Assembly (NCBI GenBank): GCA_003116995.1
Contig: BDSL01000027.1
Location: 186,001 to 250,000 of the forward strand
DNA from: Yamagishiella unicocca
Lineage: Eukaryota; Chlorophyta; Chlorophyceae; Chlamydomonadales; Volvocaceae
Reading direction: 5' to 3'
Length of the DNA stretch: 64,000 bases
The notes under the pieces were generated by a model, which was not told the origin of the DNA, searched no databases, and saw only the letters and a list, made by a program, of their open reading frames with translations. Shown here piece after piece: positions 48,501 through 60,844 of this stretch (within the stretch, counting starts at the first letter, position 1; every line of letters begins with the position of its first letter). A program made the position numbers and the translations under genes.

Positions 48501-51118
48501 CGAGTCGGACGGCGACTCGCAGCCCTCGGATGACGATGAGGCGGATGCGGGGCCGCGCAAGGGGAAAGTTACCTCAGCCGTAGCGACGCCCGCCGACATC
48601 GAGGAGGCCAAGGCGACGAGCAGCGGCAGCAGCAGCGGTGACGACGACGATGACGATGGCACGGAGGGTGGCGAGGACGGCGAGGATGAGCGTGGGGACG
48701 GCAGCAGCGGGGACGAGTCGTCTAGCTCCAGCGAGGAGGACGTCGGGCTGACAGTCCCCAGGACCAAGCGGCGGTATAAGAGCTTTCAACCGAGCGAGGT
48801 AGGGTAGGGGGCGAGAGGAAAGGGAGCTGGCGGGATGAGGGGCGTGGCTGGGCCGGCCGTGGTGGACGTTGTCGGCAGGCTTTACCATGGCCGTCCCTTC
48901 ACCCCCCAGCGAGACAAGGCGCTGTTGTGTTCAAGTGAATGCGGTGTAAAAGGCACGGGAGTGTAAGCACCCAGAAGTGGGTGGCGGCCGTGGGGTGAGC
49001 CCCCGAGGGCGTGAAGGACGACCCGTAGGCGCCGCCGCCCACCCTCCCACCGCCACACTAGTCCTTCACGCCTCTCTCAGTTGCTTCGGTTGCTTCCGTA
49101 GACCCTTGCAGCTCCTGACCCAACGCTGCGCTTGCTTGCTCGCTGTGTGGCTCGCAGGAAGCTGAGGAGGGGGAGAACGACGGGGCCCAGGACAACGGTG
49201 ACGATGACGGCAGCGAGGGGGCCAGCGGCAGCAGCGAGGGCGATATCAGCGATGGTAAGGAGGAGACAGCGTCCGGAAGTTGCACGTGAATGCTTGCTGA
49301 AGGAAGCAAGGCTCATCCACATGAATCACGCTATCATTTTTCGTGCGTTAGCCAGTATTGCGAGTAGCGCCATTGTAGCGAGTTTGGAACTCTCGGGCAC
49401 GTATCCTTCCTGGATACCTGGGTTAATTACTTACAAACCCACACAAACCCACGTTCAAGAGAGCTACTGGTGCCGGGCACTAACACACAGCCCCGTATCA
49501 TTCAGGTTCCGCTGAGGGGGATGAGGAAGAGGCCGAGGGCACCGACGCAGCCGAAAGCGACGGCGACAGCGATTTCGAGCTGGTCAAGGAGGTCCCCTCG
49601 GCGGCAGATGGCCGACCTGCTCGCGGCGGCCGAGGCCGGGTCGGCCGTCCACCGGGCCGGGTCGGCCGCCCACCGGGCACCGGTCCCCAAGGGCGTGGCG
49701 CTGCTGGTGCTGTTGGCGGCGGCAGGGGCTCGCGGGGTGGCCGCGGAGGTCGTGGCGCACGCGGCGGCAGGACGGTTCCAGACGTGGAGGTCGATGAGGT
49801 CACAGCGACGTCCGACAGCGACGATGAGGATGATTCGCCGGGGGCGTACGACAAGCGCAGCAGGTCCCAGCGGGCGCCCAAGACATCAGGGCAGGCGGTG
49901 CCAGCGGCGAGGGGCAGACCTGCGGCCGGTCGCGGCCGGGGGCGAGGCGCTCGTGGCCGCTCGGCGGCAGGCGGTGTCCGCGACAGCACCGGAGTCCTGA
50001 TGAACGACCAGGACGCGGCGGCCACGCTGATGATGCTCAACCTGCAAGAAGCCGCGCGGCATCAGACTGCCGCCAAGGGGGAGAGGAAGGGCGTGCTGTC
50101 TCCCCAAGATCGCGCCGCGGCAGCTGCTGCCACAACTGCCGCAGCCGCTGATGGACCGCAGCCAGCTCCTGGCGGCGCAGCGGCGGCTGCAGGTGGTCCC
50201 AGCGAGCCCATTGTCGTGCGGAGCCCTGTGGGACCCAAGGGCAAGGGCCAGCCCCCTCCAAGCACCTTGGCAGCCCGCAAGACGGCGGCGAAAGCAGCCG
50301 CCGCGGGGCCTTCTGGGGCTGCGAAGCCGATACCAGCTGGCGCCCCGCCGTCGGCGGCTGGCGTGCTGGTGGTGGGAATGTCGGCGCCGGACGGGTCCAG
50401 CGTGCTGCTGCCTGTGGGTGGTGAGGCGGTGTTGAGCTTGGAGGAGGCCACGCGCGTGGGCTTCGAGGTGATGGCGCTTGCGGCGTCACAGAAAGTGGAC
50501 GACGGAGTGGTGGGGGCGTGGGTGGAGACGCTGGAGTTGGCACTGGCGCGCTACCGCACCGACCCCGTAGGTGGCAGGGACGGGCTGGGCAGGGCAGCGG
50601 TTGTGGTGGCTGCATGGCCCTGCCGCGGCGGCCGGAAGAGCATGGGCCTTATCCCGCATCATCAGAGCTGTCAGGGACATGACGCAGCACCTAGTGCTGA
50701 ATCCGCTGCTGCTGATGCCCGTCACGAAATGGGAACTAGTGTGGGCTTAGCGGCGAGGAGAGGATGGGGAAGGGGTGCGGGGTATAAGCCGCGTACGGTG
50801 CCGCCACGTTGGGTGTGTGCCATCCCGGCCGTATGATTTCCATCCCGGCCATGGCCAATCATTGCTTGCGTATGCGAGCCACCCGAGCTAGCTGCCTTAA
50901 GGCCCTCGCCTCCGCCCCCCTGCTCCCTTCCGCAGGAAATGCCGCAGACCCTGTCGCCCTGCCTGCGCGCTTTATCCACAGCCAGCTTTAGTATGCATCA
51001 CGGCGCACTGAGAGCAAGCATCAACATCCTCCGGAGGTACATGCAGCTGCCGCCATTGCCGCCCAGCAAATCTCCGGCTGCAACAGCGACCCAGGCGTCG
51101 CAGGGGAAGCAGCCCTAG
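42576..51118 (+). CDS. PHD-finger, AT-hook chromatin-associated protein
   Basis: Exons 42576-43430, 43802-44035, 44415-44764, 45660-45738, 46200-46367, 46786-46877, 47128-47202, 47505-48798, 49158-49254, 49506-50566 and 50936-51118 (TAG) give 1495 residues, all phases consistent. The PHD zinc finger (~577-620) is split over three exons: FCAECGHLGDLVACD, ICVDSFCCKCLDG, DPWHCRFCK, with the Cys4-Cys/His-Cys3 spacing; such fingers read histone H3 tails. AT-hooks follow (GRPRK ~733, KRGRPPKRQ ~767). Long acidic Asp/Glu/Ser tracts resemble histone-binding regions, and an RGG/GRP-rich stretch (49610-49760) could bind nucleic acid. The N-terminal third is Ala/Ser/Pro-rich with one CQTC motif. Nuclear location inferred. 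The 42576 ATG is uncertain: an acceptor-like CCCCCAG at 42729-42735 suggests the first coding exon could lie upstream. Confidence 0.8.
45195..45519. repeat. About 25-bp minisatellite (GTGTAGGGAGGGCGACAGGG core)
   Basis: About 13 copies in the intron before exon 45660 of the PHD gene, with a shorter 12-bp subunit (GGGAGGGCGTGTA) repeated at the end. Confidence 0.9.
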
Positions 51119-52802
51119 GGCGACACCCAGGACTGACCCAGATGGGAAATGGGGGAAATGCGGCTGGCCGCTTGGCACTTGTGGAGGTCCACGACAGGAC
51201 GACAGGTCACGGTGGCTGTAGCTGGACAAAAGTATGCTGAGCAGTACGCCCCGCGGCTCTCCCGGTCGCTACCCGGCTGCTTCTGTTCGGCCCGCTGCCG
51301 CGCGTCGTCGGCCTCCTGTTAGACCAGGCGAGGGAAGGGGACCTGTCGCGCTGTCGGCGGGGCGGTGCCGGCTGGCCGTGGCATGGCATCGTCCCCTACG
51401 TCCTCTTTCCCCTTCCATTTTCATACCACCGCGCGTCTACCGGCCGCTCGTGGGTGTCCGGCGCGTGGCTTGTGAATTAGATGACTTTCGCATCAGGTAT
51501 GGCCTGGTAACTCACTCGACGAGCTCGCACACGCGCTTGGTGCCGCTCGGACAACGCGCAAAGCAATGCGTTAGGGACGCACGGGCAGTGAGCAGGTTTA
51601 CAGCCCTGGATCCGTGGTGGGACAGCGGGTGCTGGTGGTGGGAGTGCGTACTTTGGGCACTGCAGCGGGATGGATTTTGGGGGTTGAACTGGTTGATGCC
51701 TTGGGCGGCCATAGCAATGCACGTTGGTTGGAGGGCAGTGTACCATACCGGTAATTGGGGTTTTTTGATTCGGTAAAGACTGTAACTTATGTGCAGGCGT
51801 GAACTTCGTTAGTTTGACCTCTACGTGGATGGTCGATAGGACAACTCACCAAACTCACAGCTTCGAGCACTAAAGATGGTTTACGGTTGCGCGATACGCA
51901 GCTCCGGCATCGCCACGTGCGACTCAGTTTGCTACCATCAGGAACCAAAATCGAGGAGTCGGAAAGGCTGCGAGGCGCGCACGGCAGTGCTGCCAGTTGC
52001 AGGTATCCCCCCGAGCAGAGCAGACGTGACTGCACAAATGAAGTAAAACTCCATACGGTACATGACAAACATGTTATACAAATTATCTTACGTATATTGC
52101 TTTGGATGCATGTCTCAATCCCAGGAACGCTGGCCAACGGCGAACATAGTGGCCTCGCACGCGTCTGCATAGGTACCGTATCATGAAATAAGATATTGTG
52201 GTTTGTGTGCCATCTGCGACATCGGGCGCAGTCGCGACGTCGTCTACCTTTTGAGTTTTGGCATCGGGAAACCGAAACGGTGGTTTCGGAGGGTAGGTGC
52301 GAATCGCGACCCGAATTTTCCAGCGAATGTCCAAATCCTTAAACGGTACTACTATTAATGTATGACCTTGTAAACGTAACTACAGGCGTCTGAATAAGGG
52401 TTCCTTACGTTAACTTTCAACAGCTACGCGCTTGCAATTTTCGTTAAGACTCGTTGTGTTTCAGCGCGCAGCTTCCAATCTTCCCCCCCATCAGCCCGGG
52501 CGCCACGACACATCCCAGTCAAGGCATAAGGGTACAAAGCTGTAGAGAGCTCGTAAGGTTGTACTCTCAAGGTATGCAACTGCATCGCGTCAAAGCCATG
52601 TCGCCTTGCTGTTGCCAGACCTGTTGCCAGACCTGTTGTGGACCTGTTTTCAAACCTTGAGATTCTTCTGAATCTCTGGTTGACTTGGTCGATTGGCTGG
52701 CTGCGAGCTTGATGCCCACATGCGGCGGCCATCATAAAGGCTAACTGCCTCACCACATATTCTTGCCTTGCCCTCCGCAGATAGTTAGCGGCTGTCACCG
52801 CC
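51119..52802. other. Intergenic region with TGTAA signal
   Basis: Holds the PHD gene 3' UTR, with TGTAA at 51781-51785, and the promoter region of the ATP-grasp-like gene. AT-richer from about 51780. A direct repeat of GTTGCCAGACCT lies near 52610-52635. No gene recognised. Confidence 0.5.
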
Positions 52803-55800
52803 ATGTCCACACCGATGTATGCTAGCGCGCCCTGGACCACGCCGCGGCCTGCGCTTCGGGAGCGTGAGTCGTTTGACGACGACCAGCTTACCGACCCGCT
52901 GGGCACCAGTCCTGAGTCCACCGTCAGCATGTTTGCCGCCATGAGCGTGTACGGAACTTCCCCAGATACTCCTCTCCAGCCTTTTTTCCAGGCGGCCTCC
53001 AAGGTAATGAGCCTAGCTCGGGCTGCACCGTTGCGCGCCTTCAAAATTATGGTCCAATGTCTTTCCGCCACAACACCTGAAGTCATCGAATTCAAGTCCA
53101 ACCCATTGCAGGCTACCCTCCTATGACACGACCCCCAACTATTCCGCCCAAACCACTGCGCACCAACACCGCATCCACACTGCGTCCTGTGGTGCGGTGC
53201 GGCTGCGTTTCGGTCTCTCTCGTCTCCTTCAATGTCCGGCTATGTGCCCGGTCGTCATGCCTTTTGGTCTGGAGACCGCTGTAACAAGTACTCCTTTACC
53301 TGTGATATGCCTTTACCGCCCCTCAGCCCAAGCTACTCTCGATCAGCTCCACTGTACAGTCCGCTACTGCACCCAGCGCCCATGCCCCTCCTACTGCGCC
53401 CGCCGAGACCTCCTTCCTCAACATGTCCCTGGCGACTGTGCTGGGCTGCTGCGAGATGCTCGGCCACCATATGGAAGACCGCTCCGAAATCGCAAGGCAA
53501 GTGCCGTGCCCCGCATGGCTTGGTAGGAAAGGCGGAACATGGGTCCTTGCAACATGACCCACATCGATCAAATGCACATATTCTCACTCCGCACCTCTCT
53601 GCACCCGTCTCCCTGACCGGACCCCAATCACCAATCACTAGTCGCCGCGCCTGCACTCCGCACCGCAGGCAGCAGGACCCTGCGCTGGTGGCGACGCTGC
53701 AGGCCGTCTCCGCGGCCCCGCTGAGGGACGAGACGCAGCAGCCGCTGTTCGTTGTGGCGCCGCTGGATGTGTTGGTGACGAGGGACGCGGCGGGTGCGTG
53801 GCGGAGGGTTTGCTAGGGCAGGGGGGCGCACGTCACCGCACCTCACCCGGAAGGAACACGATACGCGTACTGAACGGGGTAAAAGCGAGGACCGTCTAGG
53901 GAAGTACGGAAGGTAGGCTAGCAGCAGGTCGCCCTTCGCGCTCCAAATCGCGGTCCTGCATGCACCGCACCCGCTCCCCCCCACTGAATCCAGGCCGGAA
54001 CCAATTCCACATCATCGAGATCAACGGCACCGGCATCAGCGGCCTGACCAACATGTTGGACGAGGCTGTGGAAGACGTGCTGCGGTCCTTCAGGTGCGTG
54101 CGGTGGATACCGTAGGTTGGTTGGTCACCCGGCTAGTATGTGTTAGTTGGTCGGTAAGTTGGTTGGCTACCAGAAGGGTGGAGGGATTGGAGAGATCCGA
54201 TGTGGGTCCGCTCTGAAACGGGTGGATGCGCCGCGGTGTCAGTCCGTTGACGCCTGGTTTAGGTAGCGAGCGCTGTGGAACATGGATAACGTGGGCGCTG
54301 GTATTGCCAGGCAGCACGTGCAGTACCACACCTGATGCCAGCCATGACCACATTTCACAACCCTCCTCGTCGCCTCTCTTCCGGATGGCACCCACTCCAC
54401 ATCCTGCTCGCAGTGAGCTGGCGGCCCACATGCCCCAGTCCGACTGCCTGGTGCTGGTGGCCAGCAGCGGCCAGGAGACGTACCCGCCAGTGAGCCGCAC
54501 GCTGCACGAAAAGATGTTGTACGTCGAGGCGCTCAAGCGGGGCTTTGAAGCCACAGGTGATCCCCACCGCGCCACCGCTCTCCTAATTTATCATCGCAGC
54601 CACCTGAGCGATTCATCGCGTCCTCGTTTCTTGCTAACACCATCGTCTAACTTGTTGTAACGGTCACAGTGGGTTCCAGACCGAGGTAGAACCATCGTTG
54701 TTCATCCCCCGGGGTGTTGCGGCAGCGCACCCACCCACATCTAAGCCACCACGCACCCACCCACCCTTACGTGCCCGGACCCACGGAGTACGGCCAATTC
54801 GCGGTCCTTCCTAACCGTCCTGTAAGGTTCTGTCCATAACTCACACACACACCTCATCTCAGTCCCTTCCCTCTGCCCTCCCGCTTCCTCCTCCTCCGCC
54901 CTCCAGGCCGCCCCATCAACATCACCAACATGACGCGACTGGAGAAGCGGCCCGAGAGCATGCCCGCCTCTGGCCCCACTGTGGTGCTGGGCTACATGAA
55001 GCAGTTCCGAGGCAACTTCATGATGGATGCTCCAACCGGTCGCCTCATGCTCTTCGGGCGCCAGGTGCGTAGACCTTGACGGTAATGAGGCGGGGGTGGG
55101 TGCTGCGCCGAAGCCATGGGACTGGCTGAGGAGGAGGAATATGAGATGGAGGGGGAGCCGGGTCCAGTGAGGGATGTACTCCAGCCCTGCTCATGGGCTA
55201 TGGGCTATGCCTTCGCGGGCTCTCAAGCAGGGCTCCGCAGCAAACCGGCCTCGCCCCGCGTTATTCGCGGCCGCCGTGCAGGTCCACGCCGCTATCAACG
55301 ACCGCTTCGTGCTGAACACGTGCTACCAGTTCGACCACCGGCTGGACCTGAGCGCCTTCCGCGGCTACAACGTGGGGTACGCCGCCGGCGCGGACAAGGT
55401 GGGGCGGAAGGATGCGACTGGAACAACAGGCAGAGAGGCGCGCGCAGTGGGAGTGGGTGGTAATAGGTCGAGTCCGTTGAACGGTGTGTGCCTACACAGG
55501 CCATGGGACTAAGGACACGCTGACTAGTTGGTACATAGATGTCTAGAAGTACATCTCCCATAATTAGGGCGTTGCCTGGGAATCAAACGGGCCAAATCTG
55601 TAAGACCCCTGAACAAGAAATAATGAATTATAACAATTTTCTTTCATATTGTTGCGTCACCGGGGAATCGAACCCCGCTCTTTTGCTTGGAAGGCAAATA
55701 TCCTCACCACTGGACTAGTGACGCATCACGAGATCTTCAGAGTACATCAATGACTACCTGCAGACTTCCATTTTACACATAGCGATGAGCACATGTACGA

Positions 55801-58128
55801 CACATGTACGAACTGAAACGCGACCCCTACGGCGCAGGGTGTCGCGTACAACGATGACTAATTGAACACTTCCACTTTACACATAACCATGAGCACATGT
55901 ACGAACTGAAACGCGAGACCCCTACGGCGCAGGGTGTCGCGTACAATGATGACCAATTGAACACTTCCACTTTACACATAACCATGAGCACATGTACGAA
56001 CTGAAACACGACCCCTACGGCGCAGGGCGTCGCGTACGAGCTGTACAACCAGTTCTTCGGCAGCGAGGAGCATGGCGGCCATTTCCAGTGTATGGCGCCC
56101 GCCATCAACTTCAGGTGGGAGCGTGGGGCATTGGGGTTGAGGGGTTGCGCGGAAACCCGTGGGCATTGGGACGGGGGGAGGGCTCATGGGCGGGCAGTGT
56201 GGTGCTTTGATCTCGGGACACGGAGTGGAGGATACTGGCGCCTATGGTGTCGCAGATCGTTTCGGGGATAGCCGGAGGGAGGAGGCGGCGCGGGGTTCGG
56301 ATACGGTGCCCTCGGGCGGTTGTTGAGGCCAACAAACGCTGCGAGGCCGCCGTGGTGCGTTGCGCCTGCAGGCGGGCCCGGACGCGCACAGAGCTCATCT
56401 CCACCATCCAGGCCTGGCTGCAGTGCAGCGCCAAGCCCGCCGTCATCAAGCCGCAGGTGGGGCCGGGTGGCAATGAGCCTGGTGTTGGGGGCGGCGGAGC
56501 AGCCAGTCAAACGACATCATCTGATAAGCTGCACACGTTTCGTGTTGCGTCATGTGAGTTCGTTTTCACAGGCTCCGTCTGTGCCGGGCCCCCAAAACTG
56601 GCACGTCTTCATCTCGGCATCCCCCCCACCCTCAACTCCTGGGCCCCTGCTACATATCCCCTTTCTTGCTACAACACCACAGGGCACGGGCTGTGGCCAC
56701 GGTATCGAGTTCTTCTTCGGGAGGCCTTCCTGGGGCGACACCGCCACCAAGGTAGGGCGGAATGGAAAAGAAACGGAAAGAGAAGGATCGGCAAGACCGG
56801 AAGGGCCTCATGGATGATGGGAAGCGCAGTTCCCCCGTTCGGAGGTTGCCAACCCTGTCCTCCGCCCCCATAGGCTTTCCTCATAACCCCCCCGCCCCCC
56901 GTCCCCGGGGGGCTCCCGGCTGGCCGGCTGCTCTAATACCCAAGCCTTGGCAACCCCCAGAAACCTCGCCTGGTTCGACGTGAACCGTGCCCACCATGTG
57001 CCGTACGCTCGTGCCCCACAGGTCGACCGCGCGCTGCACTCCGTCGCCTCCAACTATAACCTCCAGTGCGGCGGCCTGCCGTACACCGTGTGCGAGTACC
57101 TGGACACCGCCACCATCGCCGCCGCCGCTGCCGCCGCCGCACCCGGCGCCCCGCTCGCTAACAAGGCCGGCCACAAGTTCGAGCTGCGCATCGTGGTGTA
57201 CCGCTCCGGGACGGAGCTGCGGGCCTTCCCGTCCATCGCCAAGGTAGGACGGGGGATGGGAGCCGGAGCTACCATTGTTGTGCGGCCCGCAATCTCCAGG
57301 TATTACTGTCACCATATACCACTACTACTGCTACTAATACTACCTTATGGCCTGGGATCCGCTGTCACAGTTACTACTACTGCTACTTTCGCCGTGGGTT
57401 TGGAATGGGGGTTTGGGTTTGGCACGCCGCTGCCTGTCCGACACCCGCTCCCCGCCCTTGCATCACGACCTGCGGCCTGTGCAATTTGCGGCGCTGGTTC
57501 CTTGGTGCACGTGTGTTGGCTTTTGGAATTTGGATTGCGGGTAACGCTTGGCGTGTGTTTGCTTGTTGCATGTTTCATTTGACCTCCCTCTGCTGCAGGT
57601 GGCTCGCGAGGCGTTCGACCCGCTCAACCCGGACAACAAAAAGTCGCTCATCAACAACATCACCACGAGCGCCAAGGAAACCGCCCAGGTGCGCTGTGAG
57701 GGTGCGCAGATGGGGGAAGGAGTTGGCATTGCGCTGGTGTGGCTGGCAGGTCAGAAAGGGAAAGGGAGCGGATGCCCCACGCTCCCTCTGCTATCACCAC
57801 TGCTGCTACTACTGCTTTGAACTATGCTGCACGCTCACTGCCTATCCCTCGACCAAACCTCCCCCCTTGCGGTATCCGAAGACTATGCACCCATTACATT
57901 TCCCCAGTTACGTTACCGATTCTTTTATTGTAACCCCCCTTGCGCGCACAGTCTGGCCAGGAGTTCCTGCTGCCGCTGTGCAACCACGACACGCTGGCGC
58001 TGCTGGGCATCAGCGCCCCGGAGCTGGAGGAGCTGTGCGCCGCGTCCACACACTTCATCCGCCACATCCTGGACCAGGTGCAGGATAACCCGGAGCTGTT
58101 CGGACTTCCGCCGGCGGTGGCCTCTTGA
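52803..58128 (+). CDS. Uncharacterised ATP-grasp-like protein
   Basis: Exons 52803-53003, 53327-53496, 53669-53793, 53994-54093, 54414-54556, 54907-55064, 55282-55398, 56026-56114, 56372-56456, 56683-56751, 57022-57243, 57599-57688 and 57952-58128 (TGA) give 581 residues, all phases consistent. The best functional clue is PAVIKPQGTGCGHGIEFFFG (~390-410), which has the Lys plus Gly-rich loop of ATP-grasp nucleotide-binding enzymes, followed by HKFELRIVVY with an ATP-grasp-like acidic-basic pair. Other marked segments are FHIIEINGTGISGLTNM and PTVVLGYMKQFRGNFMMDA. ATP-grasp enzymes make carboxylate-amine/thiol bonds; the substrate cannot be inferred. Intron 53497-53668 is GC-AG (AAG then GCAAGT). 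Intron 55399-56025 carries a tRNA on the other strand and a triplicated acceptor. No targeting peptide is obvious. I do not recognise the specific family. Confidence 0.75.
55654..55724 (-). tRNA. tRNA-Gly (anticodon UCC)
   Basis: Read on the minus strand: 71 nt, acceptor stem GCGTCAC/GTGACGC (7 bp), D-stem GTCC/GGAT, anticodon arm TTTGC-CTTCCAA-GCAAA giving anticodon TCC, and T-arm CGGGG-TTCGATT-CCCCG. The internal A box (AGTGGTGAGGAT region) and B box (GGTTCGATTCC) are intact. CCA is not encoded. It decodes GGA (Gly). It lies antisense within an intron of the ATP-grasp-like gene. No clean T4 terminator is visible directly downstream. Confidence 0.92.
55801..56040. repeat. Three tandem copies of an intron-exon boundary (~94 bp)
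   Basis: Units start at 55801, 55894 and 55989 with CACATGTACGAACTGAAAC and contain TACGGCGCAGGG(T/C)GTCGCGTAC. The last unit carries the used acceptor (AG 56024-56025) and the start of exon 8. Earlier copies are decoy acceptors (AG 55836-55837 and 55931-55932) that lead to in-frame stops. Confidence 0.85.
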
Positions 58129-60844
58129 ATGGTGGAGCCGCAGAGACCCCTTCCTATCTGGCCTATCTGGCTAGGCGGCTTACCTAGCTGGCTAGGCGGC
58201 TGGCCTAGCTGGCTTGGCGGCTACGATCAGCGTCCGAACTCCGAAGGACCCCTATGGCTTATGGTACCATAGCCAATGGTGAGCAATGGCTTTCTGTGTG
58301 TCTTATTAGGCACCAAGGCGGATGCGCTCCATCGGTTCGAAAAAGAGCCACCCCGCCTGCGGAATTCAGCCTACCGGTATCGCCTGCAGTTCCGGGCGTC
58401 AGGATCGGGCCTGCCAGTTGTTTTTACTTTACCAGTCAAGTCGTCCATGGCACCCGGAACTGCGCCAACTTGGCGCCTGGGGCCCAGCGCTGTGGAGCCC
58501 GTGATAATGATCTAGGTAAGCACACAGCCTACGTAAAGGCTGGACGACAAACCCCAAACTGGTGCAGAGCGGTATCCAATGCCGTCAGCTCCTATAGGTC
58601 TGTGGAAGCTCCAGCAGGGCGTGTACTTCACCCCGCCCCACATATTGACCGCGAAAAGTGACCCCTCTCCATCCCCAAGAGTACATGCATGTTTTAGTAT
58701 GATGACGGCTTGCTTTGGGTCACTATGGGTAAAACAAAACGAGGGGACACATCTGCCAAATCCTCGTTGTTGGCGGAGTTGTGCCGTACGACTTGTTAAA
58801 CACTGTCTGGTGAATATTTGTACATGGTACAGTCGGATGCCACAGATGGGCGCCCGCTGTGATTCGGTGGTGGCTGCTGCAGTATTTGGGCATGGTGCAC
58901 AGGTGGAGTGCGTTTTACGATGTGTGGAAAGGCCACGCAGTAGTTGAGACTTACTGCGCTTGCATCCGGGGCGTGTCGTGCAAGAATGGGAACCAGGCCG
59001 GCGGCCCCAAGGCCCCGTGCTTCGCGGCTACTGCCAATGTCACCCCCGGGGCACGGCGCGCATGACATTGCACTCCGGGAGCACACAGTTACGGGCGGGC
59101 TGGATCAGGATCGCCCAAGCGGAACAGTTCACGTCGTCATATTTACGGATATCTTGGGTGTCGGCTAGCTGGTAGGTCCATGTTCATGAAGATGTTTTTT
59201 TATTGTTTCCACTTCTTCGGTGTGCCAGAGTGTGTGTTAGTACCCAAGGCAACATTGATATCAGGTTTCAGTTCTGCATATTACGTGATCAATGCAGGTT
59301 GGGATTGCGTCGCTACGGTAGGCCTTAGTTAACAGGCGCACGTGCAGGTGGTGATGGTGGAGACTGCCTTTGTACGCAGGCTGGCTGGGTGTGCGCATGT
59401 GCGGGCGTCGAAGGACGCGTCGGGCCTGCCCTGGCCATCATCATGGGGTCTTGGTATCACTGCGCGGTGTGTACAGTCATCGCAGCAACCATGGCGGTCG
59501 CCACAAAGCCGCCGACGCTCGCGGCACAGAGCACGTCTCTCTGAGACGCCCCAGTGCGCCCCACATACCCTGTTGGCACCGCCATTCATGCCCAGACCAA
59601 GGATACCACCTAGCACAGCGTCACCACATGTACACACAACAAAGCACCCAAGTACACATGCCTGCGTACCTGAGTAATAGTGTACAAGGGGATTGCTACA
59701 GCCACGGAAAGGTTTCGAAGGCCCTTGGACACGAGCATCTGCTGTATGCTGCCCATCATCCAGCTCACCACCAGCACGATATCGCTCGGCATCAAACACT
59801 GCTCTCTCTGTCTCTGTTTGCACCTCTCCACTCGCCTCAGATCAGAACCTCTCCTCATACGCACACCTGCCTCCCGCTTTCCTCCACACGCCGCTCTCCG
59901 CTCCTCTCTCGCTCTCCCCACTCCTCTGTGTCGCAGCCCCATACCAGCAGACCTTTACCAGTTGCCATCTTTTCGGGTGCCTCAGCAAGACCCATCGAGC
60001 CCGAACAACGACGATTGCCCCTGGAACCGACCACCACGCGCAAGAAGTCCAGGGCCAGGCTCTCATACGTAACCGTGCACACCTTTAACTCAACAATAAG
60101 CAGCCATAGCACCACCAGGCTTGTCGTCACCTCCTCTCTCCCCCACAGCTGCAGTCACCTCGATTATTTCGCAAACCAACGATCCGCCACCCGGCACGCC
60201 AGCACCTTAGAACCACGACCAAGCCCCGACAAGGGACGTTGCGTGCTGCTGCCGCACCAGCCGCTATTACCGAGGCGGCAAACGTTTTGATCGCGCAACG
60301 ACTCACTTTTCCTAGCGAAACAGATTATACGTACGGTAGTAGCAATCCGACAAGGAGTATTACGGTACCCTCGATGCCGGTCGCCTGCAGCGGCAGCAGC
60401 CCGCCGCCCTGCACCGGGTCTTCTCACAGAAGACCATCGTGCGCCTAGGTGCGGCAACCCCTACCCGCCCCTGCTCATCGCCCTTCTCGGCGTCCTCGTC
60501 CTCCCGGCTCCTGCTCCTCCGGCTCCAGGGACGCGCCCTATGCGCCGCTGCGCTATGCACTCATGCACCATGGGCCAATAACACGCCTGCAGGTACCCAG
60601 TGGCCCTACCGCGGCGTGATAATACGAGTCATGTGACACACGACCATATCGCCGACGTCCGAAAAAGTGCGCGTAACTCGCGTAACTAGTTGACAGCCGT
60701 TGTGCCTATTTGCTTGCTCCCCCCTGTTGTGACCCCACAGGCTGGCTGTGCGGTCCAAGCCGCGAACTCCCTCCCTCCCTTCGCCCCGCCTCCATCAGCC
60801 CCGCCCCTCTACCTGCCGCTCCTCCTGTCCCCCCGGCGAGCCCC
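58129..60844. other. Convergent intergenic region with no firm gene
   Basis: Lies between the stop of the ATP-grasp-like gene (+) and the stop of the F1-alpha-like gene (-). One short minus-strand segment (59670-59792) looks membrane-protein-like and is listed separately. CTAGCTGGCTAGGCGGCTTA-type short repeats follow the stop at 58165-58220. Otherwise nothing recognised. Confidence 0.45.
59670..59792 (-). other. Possible exon of a DMT/NIPA-like membrane protein
   Basis: On the minus strand an ATG at 59792 opens MPSDIVLVVSWMMGSIQQML then VSKGLRNLSVAVAIPLYTIT and Q, ending at a donor GTACGC. The K-x-L-(x)5-AV-x-x-P-x-YT pattern recalls the NIPA/DMT helix usually written NKALDTFNTAVVTPIYY. No in-phase downstream exon was found, because the next plausible acceptor runs into a stop. 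It could be a remnant, an exon of a longer gene or chance. Confidence 0.25.
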
